Shown here piece by piece: positions 24,922 to 36,680 of a DNA stretch of 64,000 nucleotides. The stretch covers positions 37,405,501-37,469,500 of the forward strand of contig CM066735.1 of the NCBI GenBank assembly GCA_033961575.1, written 5' to 3'. The notes beneath the pieces were generated by a model that saw only the letters and a list, made by a program, of their open reading frames with translations, was not told the DNA's origin and did not search any database. Within the stretch, counting starts at the first letter, position 1. Every line of letters starts with the position of its first letter. This DNA is from Aselliscus stoliczkanus (lineage: Eukaryota; Chordata; Mammalia; Chiroptera; Hipposideridae). The translations under genes were made by a program, and so were the position numbers.

Positions 24922-25122
24922 AAAATCAGCAGGGAGTTGAAGCTTGTAAAGCTGTAGAATGGACTGAAGTAAACTGGACACCTGACTAGACACCAAGACT
25001 TCCTGGCCCAGCTTCATGTTGTCCATCGCTTTCCTCTGACTGGTGGCCACCTGCACACTCCACTTATCCGTGTCTGCGATAATACAGACAGCTTCAGCTA
25101 TGGGCTCGTCGAGCACTGGATG
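24922..25122 (-). CDS. FNIP2: FNIP2 coding exon, C-terminal domain
   Basis: This 201-bp, phase 0/0 exon has acceptor TTTCTCCTCCAG and donor TTT|GTAAGT. It encodes 67 residues starting [20 protein letters not shown], continuing [40 protein letters not shown] and ending LQLPADF. This is the core of the FNIP C-terminal (DENN-like) region. The ending LPADF, followed by CIMHLED in the next exon, is characteristic of FNIP2. The exon is flanked by a 13.8-kb intron upstream and a 4.3-kb intron downstream. Confidence 0.98.
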
Positions 25123-26179
25123 CTGGAGGAGAAACACACTGCGTCAACTTTTCACACCGCCTCCAATAACACTCAACACATCCAGTATGTTTGTGGGTAG
25201 CGTGAGACGAACAGTTCAGAAGCTGATGGTAAAATCTACAGAAATGTAGAGCTTTACAGGGACTAAAATAGGAGTGTCATTAAATCATCATTTAAAAATT
25301 AATTTGATAAAAGCTGCATTTAATCATTATTTTTTCCTTATACATAGAAGGTCTGCTATAAAAGTTGTTAAATGTTCATAGATAAGTGAAAAGACAGGTG
25401 CCTTCCCTACATTTCAGGATATTAAAATTCATTTTCTTTGAAAAGGCTTCACTCTCCTTTTGAAATGGAGAATCTTAGAAAAAGGTGTAGGATTCTACTG
25501 CCTTTTCTCCAATAACAAGGTTCAAGCAGGGTAACTTCATGTTCCCTTAAAGTTATAGATTTAATTATTTAAGCAATATTTATTTAGTAACTGTGTGCTA
25601 CAGACATAAATCAACTTCAGCAACCAACTAAAATCAGACTGGGGTATGAATTTATTTTTCTAGAGTCCAAAAGGTAAAAGTATGGCTACTGATGAACATA
25701 CTTAAAACACAAAATTCTCAATTATTGAGCAGTTAGGGAGGGAGCAAGTTAACTAGTAAACTGTACCACAGGGCAAATGGTAAACACTGCACTAGTAAAG
25801 GAACAGGGCCTTAAAAAATTAAATTTTTCAAAACTGATCCAAGTGTAACTGCCTCACCATCAGCACCTCTGACATATATATTTAGTATCTTACACGTGCA
25901 CAAATCAACATCACAACAGGACTGCCCTTCTAGGGCTCAATTAAAAGCAAGAGAAAGAAGGGGGTGGAGGTGGGTGAGTATACAGAGGGAGAGAAACAGG
26001 CACACCTCACAGTCCATGTACTGAGCACATTTTCCCAACCTTCATTTCCCAAAGGAAAACTAGTACTGACCTTCTTCTGTCATTCAATCCCTTCCACTAC
26101 CTGTGGTGGCCACCTGTTGCTTTTGGCTCCTAGCATAACTCCCAATAAATTGATCCTAATTTCCTTTTGGAGAATAGCT

Positions 26180-26490
26180 TTTCTTGGATAAGACCTGGAG
26201 GGCCCCGCCCTCCCTCTCTCCGTGTGTAAAAGGACTCAAGTTAGGCAAACCAGACGCTCCTTCCCTGCCATTTCCTTCCGAGCTGCCAGACAGAGAATGG
26301 GTGGCGCCACCATTTTCCTGCCCAGGCAGCAACTTCTGCAAATACCTTCAGGTGGTTGTTGGTTCCTTGACTTGCAGTTTCCTTGTTTCCTGTCTATCCC
26401 AAGCCTAGCTCTTTGGCCTTATCAATTCTATGAATCCCTAATATCCTTCCAATAAAGTTCCTTCTCTGTTTCTGCTGCTTGAGATAAAAA
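26180..26490 (+). repeat. Possible LTR-type repeat fragment
   Basis: The segment looks LTR-like: GC-rich body, then 'CTATGAATCCCTAATATCCT' and CCAATAAAGTTCCTTCTCTG, with an AATAAA and a T/G-rich downstream stretch. No paired LTR, primer-binding site or coding region was found. Family not identified. Confidence 0.35.
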
Positions 26491-28321
26491 ACACAGGTAC
26501 ACAACCTTGCCTCAGATGACTACCTGAGATTTCTAAGACTTAATGCTAGTAGTGGCAAGACTACAATAGAAAACTAAGATGTATGCTGATATACTGTAAT
26601 TTTAAAGGGTGATTTGGCTCCCTGTTTAATAAAGAAGCCCAAGGCTTGGAAGTCTATCCAGCTTCGTATTCTTTCTCACAGATGGCAAAGAAGTGACTGA
26701 GTGGTGGGCTGAAGGAAAACTTAGTTTGGACCAACATTTTTTTCTTATATCTAAGAGGGACACTTTCAGGATTTAGAATAGTTTTCTCATGGAAAAGAAC
26801 AGCAACTTAGGCAAAGTCTAATGGTCCAACATTTACTTAAGCCTATGTTCAAATAACCTTAAACATGAGAAATAAAGAACTTGATAAAGCAGATTCTTGA
26901 ATTAACAAAGCCCAGTTTCCAAAGGCTGGTTCTCATTTTCTAGATTCGCTAATCAAACAGTACACAGGTTATCTCACACACAGGCAATAACCCCAAATTC
27001 CCACGCTCATCCATAAGATTTTGTGGCTCCTCAGACCTATGCTTTTTAAAAGATTGTTTCTAAAGGTTTAATATTTATTGCAGTTTTCTTCTCCATCACC
27101 CCTATGCTTTTGACACACACATATACACCCTCTCCAAAATACAAAGCTAAAACAGGGCCCCAGGGACTTCCGTTTTCAAATTCCTGCAAGTTCTTGCTCA
27201 GTCAGGGGGTGATTAATTCATAGCAAGATGACGATGACTCGCCATCAATATATCTGGTCCTTATGAACAAAGGAAATGGAAATACAGAAACAAAAAGATT
27301 TGAATTTTGAGCTTAATCCCCTTCAATGCTTTGCATTGATCAGAGATTCACAGCGTGCTGGGTATAGCATAGAAGAGATCTATGCGATGAACCTTTCCTT
27401 CAGGGACTTATAGCCTGCGAGTATATATAATCACTCCTGACCACATGCCCACATATGTGCAACGTGATGAGTGTATGCCAATCGCCTCCCTCTATCAAGA
27501 TGTGGGAATGACATGGCCCATGCTAGGCTGGTTAGATGCCCTTCCCCCACTCTTTTCTGTGAGCAAGAGGACGGAAGTCTGAGAATGGCTGGTATAGAAT
27601 CCAGCTTCTTTTTTCTTTCAAATTAATTATTTGGACTAGATAATCTGGGCTCAGTTTCCAATTCAACTCAATTTTCTAAGTGATTTCCCCAAAGCAGTGG
27701 TAGGGAAGGGAAGTGTGTGTCAATCCAGGGAAAGCACATAGACTATAAATGATATGGTACCACCCCCAATGCAGAGAGGTTCGCTTGAAGCAATGAACTG
27801 CTGGAATAAGAGCAATGAGGCTCTCTGGGAGGTGATGGATGGGATATTCTCCAAGCCTGAGTTACTTTAGAAGGTGGTAGATTCTTACACAATAACGAAA
27901 TGGGACAGAGAAGTTGGCGCAATTCTTTTAAAAGGAGGAAGTAAACGGCTATGAGAGTTAAAAAAAAAAAAAGTGAAAAACGAGCACAAGCCATTTTGAA
28001 ATCACTGGAGCAAAGAGGCAGGTTCTAAGTCGGAAAGCTGAGGAGAGACTAAAGACAAACGGGTCCAGGGGCTGAGCCAGCCTGACAGGGATTTGGGAGC
28101 CCATTCCCTAAATGAGGGGCTGAACCTTTTCTCCCCATACACTTAGCCTCCAGCATAGGACCTGACATTCGAAAAATGTTCCTAAATTAAAATGAAGCAG
28201 GTTAAGTACAAGCCAGTGACAGCTGAGGCGTTTCCCAACACAGCAGGTATTGCTGACTTTCATGAACGCAGGCTCCAGGAACAGAACAGGATCTGCTGAA
28301 CATTTTCAAAAGAGTACCTTA

Positions 28322-28345
28322 AAAAAGAAAGAAAGAAAGAAAAGA
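28322..28345 (+). repeat. Short GAAA simple repeat
   Basis: Several near-perfect GAAA units (AAGAAAGAAAGAAAGAAA). Confidence 0.9.
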
Positions 28346-29494
28346 AACTCAAAGAATTCCACATTCTCGGACTACTAAATACCTAACAAACAATTTCTTG
28401 AATATGTCCACAAGACAGCCCAACTGTCTCCATCTCACTACACCATTTAATAGCTATTCACTTATTTACTAAAAAAGAAACACTTTTTAAAGGCAGATGG
28501 AAATAAGGGGAAATGTAAATAGTCAAGGAAAAAGAAATGAATGCTAGAGAGACATAAAAATATCATCAGCAACTACTTCAGTTACAATTTAAGGGTTGCT
28601 GGGTGACAGGCCGCCCATCCCTAACCTGGTCTAAACGTACACGGGGTCAGAGCTGATGCTTCAGTTCTGGTGGTTCTGGAGATTTCTGATATATATCTTT
28701 CCAAAGGAAACACAACACCATTAAAAAGTTTATTAGTCAGTCTCTAAGCTTTTAGAATTTAAAGAACTCTTAAGATCCAGGAGGCCCTGTTTGGATTTAT
28801 CACAGAAACATACACCCACGCCCACCCTATGCCCTGGCCTTCAATGTAAAAGTCCTTTTAGGAAAGGCCCTACTTTTATGGCACATAGAGACTCATAGTA
28901 AACAAGGGAAACACTGAAATACAGCATACATTTTAATACTAACTTTTTCTTATTAGCCATATTTTAACTGTAGAAGCAATTACTAGTGAAATCTGACAGG
29001 GAGATTTTTTAGGTTCACAGTTTTATTGAGTTTATATGCACACCAGGGTGTACACACATGTGTACACATACACACACACACACTTATCAGCAATAACATA
29101 CACACAGTAGTACTTTTAAGAAATTAAGTAGTTTAAGAAATGCTATAAAACATAAGATGGAATGATTGAAACACCTATTAAATGCCTGATCCATTCTTCT
29201 GCTAGTTTTAAGAGTACGGGCATGGGGGTGAGAAAAACAGAACTAGGCAGCTGAGGCTCCACTGCATCGGGAAGTTGACACATGAATCAAAAAAGTCTGG
29301 CCTCCTATGGATCTTAAGTGACACACAGTATAAATGACATCAGCTTGGCAAGTAAGGTTACTTAGTAAGATCTCCCTTTCTAATACTAAATACCCACCCC
29401 TGTAACAAAAAAAGGGCTTTGTTATTTTGATTAAATATCATTAGAAAAACAAATAAGCCCACAGTATGTGTTTACTGTTTTAAAAGTTCTCCTC

Positions 29495-29636
29495 CAGGCT
29501 GCAAGTGGCTCAGTTGGTTAAGAGTCACACTCAAGAGTGTGAGCTGAGCTCTGAGCAACAGCAGTTCGATGCCCAGCCAGAGCTGAGCTGCCAACAGGTG
29601 GTAGGACGGCTCAGCTAAAAAAAAAAGAATAAAAAT
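29495..29636 (+). repeat. Short tRNA-derived SINE, second subfamily
   Basis: It begins AGGCTGCAAGTGGCTCAG and runs through 'GGTTAAGAGTCACACTCAAG', AGTTCGATGCCCAGCC and 'GAGCTGCCAACAGGTGGTAG' to an A-rich tail. Flanks TTCTCCTCC and TTATCCTCC suggest a decayed target duplication. Its body matches the inverted copy at 55816-55968 and differs from the GAGGGCAGTG subfamily. Confidence 0.88.
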
Positions 29637-32131
29637 TATCCTCCCAACCATTATTGTTTCAGATTAAACAGGGCCTCTGATGTTTGAGTTTTGAATGAAA
29701 ATCTGAAGGTAATGTTAACATTACAGTCACTTCGACTTAAAATGCTTGTTTGGTTGGTTGAAAACTTCACAAACTTTATAGACACATATGTCAGTTTTCC
29801 TTTTCTCTCTCAAGCTGAAGAGAATCAATTTTAAAGCAAGTTTCTTGCTCACAAAGTTTGCTGAATTCTCTTATCAGAACAAGTCTGCAGCACGTTTCTG
29901 CTTCCTCCATAATCTGAGGCTTCCCAAAGCGTGGCCTTACCGCCACCTCCCGAGCGCCCACAGCCCGCTGAGCACCCGTCCATAACCCAGGCGGCACCTC
30001 AGAGCTATCAGCTCTCAACGGCCAATGCCTCCCTGCCATCTGTTCCAGGTGGCTGCCAGAGGTTTCCATGATTCCCTCAGAAACTGAATTGGGCAACTCA
30101 GTAACTTCCAGCAGAGCCTGGAGGAGGAAAGAGCACTGGAGGTCAATAAAAAGCAGTGGGCAAGTGTTGGGCTTGATGGGAATCTCCCTCGGAGGAATGA
30201 AGTAGTGGGAAACGTGCCATTATGATTGTCCGCCTTGCTTTCCTCTGTGAGGGTTAGGATCATCATTTATTTAGCTCTACCTTGTCAATATCTGATTTAT
30301 CCAAACTACTTTTCTGTAAAGATATCTCAAGACAAGTTAACAAATGAAAATATTTGTATTATAGATCTTTAAAAGTTTCACAAATATTCTTTGGCTATTA
30401 TATCTTGTGGAATCAGCAAAATAAGTAGTTAATTCCCAGCCTAAGGATCTGTGGGTCTGTTTCCTGGGAAACATACTTCAAGCTCTTCACAGTCTGGGCC
30501 AACTTCATCTAAACACATTCGCCTCCCAGGGCTCCTGAAGAACCCCGTTCCCCAGGCAGGGAGGACCCCTGCCTCCTACCTACCTCAGGCTGAGTCTGGA
30601 CTGTCTGCCCCACCATCATCTAAATATTCCAATACAGTTCGGTGTTTAATCACACTGTCTTGTCATTGATTTCACATCCGTTTGTCTACTCAGTGATTTC
30701 GTAAGTAACTCAAGGAGAGAAATCACATTTTATTTTTCTTCTTTAGCCTTAGAAGTGATCATAATGAAATGCTAGGCATGTGCTAAATATCTAATATGTG
30801 CTGGCTCCACTGAACGAGTCTCTGTTCATCTTTCTTTATTCTTGTTTTCAATCCAGTTCTATTACTCCACACAATTATTAATATACTTATTTTCCATGTA
30901 TATAACATTTCAGGTGATTACTTATTTTTAACTTAAGAGTAGGAAAATACCGTTCTCACATATACACGTGTACATACTTCCTGTAACTACCCTTCTGTTC
31001 ATTATGCCCTTTACCTGTGGGGTGGCCAGGAACACAGCACTGCTCTACAAACAGGAACCCGGAGGACAAAACGTGTATGTCCTTATCAGTGTCCCGGAAC
31101 GTCACAAACAGACTCTAAGAACTCATTCAAGCATTTCCAACTGTTAGCTGGAGGAGTGTACCAAGCCCTCTCCTATGAAATCCTAATCTTGTCATGGTGG
31201 AAATCCCTCGAAAAGTTAAGATCACAAGAAGTGTGAGTGATGGTCTCAACTTACTGTCAATAGGAGAAAACACTGTTTTGTCTATTACGACTTTGCTAAG
31301 AGACTTCTCCATCCCTACGCTGCTAGCATTGCCCGATACACTAAAGCGACCCTGTCAGTCCTCACAGATGACCAGCCCCTGGCGTGTTACACACAGTGGG
31401 AGTGCAGAGAGGCTGCTGCCCTTAGAACCAGCTCTACAATCTGCACATTAGTTACTATAGTGCAGATTTAACGATGAAGGATGAGCCACTGGGCAGCCCC
31501 TTTCAAATACAAAGCGAGCAGGTGAGTTAGGATTCAGGTAATTAATTGGATGCAACTCCCTGTTATCTTTTTTCTCCAAAATAACTCTGGATAATAAAAA
31601 ATAAAATTCTTTCACATCATTTGAGTGTCAGTTTGCTAATCATTCTATATGAGACAATGCTAGTAAGTTTAATATCTTCTCATTCTGGCTTCCATGTCTC
31701 TTACTTGCTTTTCCATCTTTTTTCATGTATTTTTGTCTCGGGGCTACATTCAAAGAGATAATTTAGAATGTTTACAAACTCTCATTCTCTCTAGCTGTGT
31801 TTAATCTGCTCTGCTCGTTAGCCTATCCCGTAGTTTTAGTTTCAATTACTACATTTTTCAATTTTAGAAGCTCTTTTTAGTTCTTTTACAAATCTAAACG
31901 ACCATTTATCACATCACCCCATCTTTCTCCTAATGTTCCAAATCCTTCTTTTTATCACTGTAACCATGTTAAACAGTTACTTACTTGCTGTTTCTTACTG
32001 TTCTAGGGGTGTTAACTCTCCTGCATGTATTTGCTCGCTCTCCCGTATCATACTTTCCTCATACATGGTTTGTACTCTCTGAACATATGACCCTCTTGTA
32101 GAAGCTGTTGGTTTTATGTGCTATATGTCTC

Positions 32132-32195
32132 TTGGAAATCGACTCAATGTCAGTCACTAAAGGCTTAAGAGTTGTAATTGTAATAAGGTGAAGAC
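32132..32195 (+). repeat. Short direct duplication, copy 1
   Basis: This segment shares GTCAGTCACTAAA and CTTAAGAGTTGTAAT, with similar flanks, with copy 2 at 33125-33188, about 1 kb away. The source family was not recognised. Confidence 0.7.
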
Positions 32196-32809
32196 GGGGG
32201 AAAGGAGCCGTGTGTGTCTTATCAGCGCGTGGCTGTCAACGTGTCCAGTGTGCTGCCTTCTGCCCGTGTCCTAGAGGTTTTGATGCTTCCGTTTTTCACC
32301 TTTATTTCTCCGGTGGGGATCCCCAGGCCACTCGGGTAGAATAAATCTGGACCCCAAACGTCATCAGAGCACAGGTCTGATTCTGACTTCTCACGGGTGA
32401 CTTTATTTTTCCCCACTTGTTTCTTTGCTGCTGTACTGTTTCAGGCTGGAGTGTTCCGGTTCCTTTATTCATGGAGGGCTAACTCTTTGAAGCCCGAGGC
32501 TTTAGGTAAGGGAATCACTTCCAGGTCCCAGGCCTGATGTGTATGCAATGCCACATCTCTCATCCTGAGTGGATCTTAGAAACTTAGCACCTAATTCCTA
32601 GGGCCTGTGTCCAGACTGAAATGCCAGGGAGCCATAGTTGCATCAGCCCAAACTTGCTGCTCTGGCTTTGATTTCTATTTGTTTCTGGCACAAGAAGATT
32701 TCCAATTTTTTTCATTTCTAATGCATGAGCAAGGGGCTGAGGTGGGATGGTAATATTTTATGCCTAATTCTTACCATTTTAGAGGACAGGCATGCCATCA
32801 GCATCCATA

Positions 32810-32905
32810 CATGTGGCTGGAATCCTCCCACCTCATAGCTTCACTGTGGCTATAAATACAATCCCTAGCACATACAAGGTACTCAGTCAATATTTTCTAA
32901 TACAT
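32810..32905 (+). repeat. LINE-2 3' end fragment
   Basis: It reads 'AATACAATCCCTAGCACATA' then 'CAAGGTACTCAGTCAATATT', the usual L2 end wording (…CCTAGCACA…GTACTCAATAAATATT). Confidence 0.55.
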
Positions 32906-33124
32906 AAATAAATCTCCAAGGCATGACTGCCCCTCCTCCTGCCCAAAAGCCATCTCCAGCCTCCTTGTCCCACTGTTGGCCAAACGAGTTGGTCAGACCA
33001 CCTGAAACGCCACCATTAGAAATTTCTAGTTTATCAAGCAGACTGTTAACATACGAAAATATCAGACAGTATTTATTGATCTTGCCAAAACTCTGTAAGC
33101 ATTTGTTTATCATAACTTCTTTTC

Positions 33125-33188
33125 TATTGGAAACAGGTTCAAAGTCAGTCACTAAAAACTTAAGAGTTGTAATAAAGTGGAGAAGAAG
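33125..33188 (+). repeat. Short direct duplication, copy 2
   Basis: It matches the 32132 segment: TTGGAAAC…TTCAAAGTCAGTCACTAAA, then CTTAAGAGTTGTAAT, with scattered differences. Confidence 0.7.
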
Positions 33189-34289
33189 AAAAAAAATCAC
33201 TCATTTTGGACTGAGACATTGCTGGGGGGTCCTGGTAGATACATCAAGGTGGGGACTCTGGGAAGTCCAAAGACAGCATGAGGACGCAGTGACCTGGGGC
33301 CAGAGAGAGGGTCCGGGGCGCTGGGGCGCAAAGGAGACGGCTGACAGTATGTCTGTGCCTGCGGCTGTGATCACCAGGCCCACTGGTCTGACACCCAAGT
33401 TCAGCCTGTGGCCTTGGGGACACAGTGTGCTACCTTGGGGATGGCTTAATGGTTGGGCAGTCACTTCCTGAGGAAAGAAACATTTTAAAGTCGAAGAAAG
33501 GTGCTCAAGATAAAAAAGGATCATCAGAATAAAGTTATGTGAGACTGTGCATGACTCCATAATAAAACGTGAGAGAAGATTGGTAGCTTTTTTGTAGAGA
33601 ATGGCATAGATGTCCAAATATTTTGTACACAGTGGAAAAAAAAATTGGGAAAACATCAAAATTAGCCATACGTCTAATATTTACAAAATGCAAAAGAAAT
33701 GAAGCCTGAGAGACCTATGATAAGCTTTTTATTCTCCTTTAGGTAAAGAAAATGAACACAATGAGACACAGCATCGTGTCTAAAACACATTACTCTTTCC
33801 CTTTATTTTTCGAAGAAAGACAATCTGCCATTTCTCTTTACTTCAGAAGACATACTAATCATCATAGATTTATCCATAGTAATAAATGCTTGTTCTATGA
33901 GGAACAGTCAACTAACATCACTGAGCACTTTGTATGTGCCAGGTGCCAGCTGAGATGCTGGGGGTGTGAGAGAAAGCAAGTCCCCCTCTCTGCTTCCAGG
34001 TGGCAGCGGGCCTAGCGGGAGGACCAGGAAAACGGAAAGAGAACAAAGGTCCAGGGCAACATGTTAAGGAGTCTGGAGGTGAGAGCAGTTGAGCTCTACT
34101 TGGAGGTACCCGGGCTGGTGTCAAAGAAGAGGCAACATTGGAACGGGGGCTTCAAAAATGAATAGAAGTTTGTTCAACAGTGCCTCAGCAGGCAAATGTG
34201 CACCAGGACAGGAGTAGGAGGAAAGGTTGACTAAAGGGTGCCAAACAGTGTGACTGGCACATAAAAGGAGACATAGGAGTTGAGTGTGT

Positions 34290-34311
34290 AGGACTGTGTG
34301 TGTGTGTGTGC
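34290..34311 (+). repeat. TG dinucleotide repeat
   Basis: Short TG run at GTGTGTGTGTGTGTG before GCACGCACG. Confidence 0.85.
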
Positions 34312-35402
34312 ACGCACGTGTTTGAAGGACATAAAAGGGACAAATCCACTCAAGGAATTTACATTATTATTCTCTCTCTGAAAAAAGAGAAACTATTAGA
34401 GAAGAATAAATGACTGTATTTATGTGTTAGAAAAAGCCCTCTTGTGGCACTATGCAAGATGACTGTGAGGGGGGAAAAACTGTACACAGGGATTACTAGT
34501 TGGGAAGGTTAAGTTCCCCTTAAATAAGATCGCAGTCACAGTGAGAAGGGGAGGGAATCACAAAGATTTCAGAATGGAGTCAGCCACGCCCGGAGATCAG
34601 TGTCTTTTTCAAATATTAAAAAAATCACAATCCACAATAAGAAATACCATAACTCAATATGCATACTTACACACGTCTGTGAATACATGTGTGTGTATGC
34701 ACATGTGTGCACATGCATCCCTCCCCTCCCCCCAAAGATTTCACTCAACAGTAGGACACTGCTGTAAGCCAGCGGCATGGTCGCACCCGTTACCCTACAC
34801 AGGAAAATGAGAGCAGCAAGATGTGCTCTAAGAGAGCAGGTTTGTCCTACACAGATGTTTCTTTCGCAACACTATTGATTTTAAGGTTGCTGTTGTCCTG
34901 AGGCACTTAATGCTCTCTGTGTTACTTAAGCAATGATTTATCGCTTCATGTGCCTTACTGTTCTTTTGTAGCCTTCCTGGTTGATCGCACTGCTTGGCTT
35001 AATTAGCCATTCATGAGCATATATCACAGCCAGGCTTTCAGCAAAGCTCCTTATCTGGGCTCCTGATTTCCACATGGTATTTCTGGAGTCAAGCTGCTGC
35101 TACTCTTAAAATTAAATGAAAGAGGCTGCCATGTCCAACTGTTACTTCATTTTATAAATTATTCTGTGAAATGCCTAAAGCCCTGGAACACGGTTTTTAA
35201 AAAAACATTACAAAGTGATGTTAATTTTGGTCCTGATGACCCTTCCCTGCTGAGTTAGAACTGCCTGGCCTGCTCCTATAATACCGCAGGCAAAGGGGAA
35301 GTGGGCAATTCAGCACAGACATGTGCACGGGCCAGGTTCTGCCATCTCCAACAGGACTTTCCTGGGACACTCATTTACAAAACCCTGTAACATAACATTG
35401 TT

Positions 35403-35650
35403 TTCATAGCTAACATTTGTTGAGCATTTCGTAATGTGCCAGGCACTGTGCTAAACACTTGATATGCATTATCTCACAGAGTCTTCAAACCAGACCTATA
35501 AATGCTGTTCATTTTATACAAGACAAAATTGAGGTTCAGAAAATCAAAGCAACGTGCCCAAGGCCACAAAGCCACTAAGGGGTGAGCCATGATTCAAACT
35601 CAGGTTTGTCTTAGAAGCCAAACTCTTAACCTCTGGGTTATATTTCATCT
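35403..35650 (-). repeat. MIR SINE, nearly complete
   Basis: Well-preserved reverse MIR: GCTAACATTTGTTGAGCATT, TGTGCCAGGCACTGTGCTAA, 'TTGAGGTTCAGAAAATCAAA', 'GTGCCCAAGGCCACAAAGCC' and ACTCTTAACCTCTGG. Confidence 0.88.
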
Positions 35651-36654
35651 GCTCCTCTAAGTACATTTTTCAGAGGCTTAGCGATGCCAATTGATTTACT
35701 AGAGTATCAGTGAAGAGTAGTAATAATGAGACCTGCACCCAAGCTGCCGATGCTAAGTCAGTGTTCCTCCACCCACCACTCTCCACTGCCCCATAATTTA
35801 ACCCTCTTGACCTGCCTCGTCAACAGTATTCACGGGCAAACACACAGGACAAAAAATGAGAGAGAAAACGCTACTTGAGGTCACAGGTACACAGTGGAGC
35901 TGGCTCGCTCTCTCACTTTACCATTTCAGGTCAGAAGGAACACAGAGGAAAGAATGCACATTTAGATGTGGCAGGAAAAAATGAAACTAAATATTACTTT
36001 AGCCTAATTTAAGGCAGCTGTGTAATCTATATGGTAGGAGGCAGAGCAACAGTTCAAATGACAGAAAAGAGGGAGTATATGGATTAAACAAGAACACATG
36101 TTTAAACATTTAAAGACCACATCTTAACATGTGAAAGCTAGTAATAAAAATGGAAATACATGAAATGATGTTAATATATGTTTCTTTCATAAGAGACTAG
36201 AACAAGGAAATGTATGAAGAGAAATCCTTAGTATAGAAGCTCTAGAATGCAATCCCTCAGGGAGGCAAGAAGTCCCACAAACAGGTCCACCGTGGTTATA
36301 AACATGAGCATTTACGTAAGACACGCTTTACAATTTAGAAAATAGATCAATAGCTTAAATCAGTTGCTTTTAAACAGTTATGAAAAATCCTTCTCTAAAA
36401 ACAATTAGGACTAGCAAAGCCCAAGGATGTCAAACATGAACACTGAAAAGTATTGACATCCCCAAAATAGGGTTTTGAAAACAAGTTACGATGAAGCAAT
36501 TCATCCACATCTTCTCTTCCTCAAAAAGCTATTATTTCTGCTCTAACTCTGGCCATCTACTTGTTCCTGGATCTTTGCTTCTTTCTCTGGCAACCTACTC
36601 AAGAATTTACATAATTACTAGGCTTTATGGAGCAGTAAATTCAACGTAATGATA

Positions 36655-36680
36655 AAACAAACAAACAAACAAACAAAAAC
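36655..36680 (+). repeat. CAAA simple repeat
   Basis: About six AAAC/ACAA units in a row. Confidence 0.93.

Noticed and set aside
32923..33659. Plus-strand 182-codon and minus-strand 152-codon frames
   Set aside because: They overlap each other on opposite strands, show no family resemblance, and fall within an intron.
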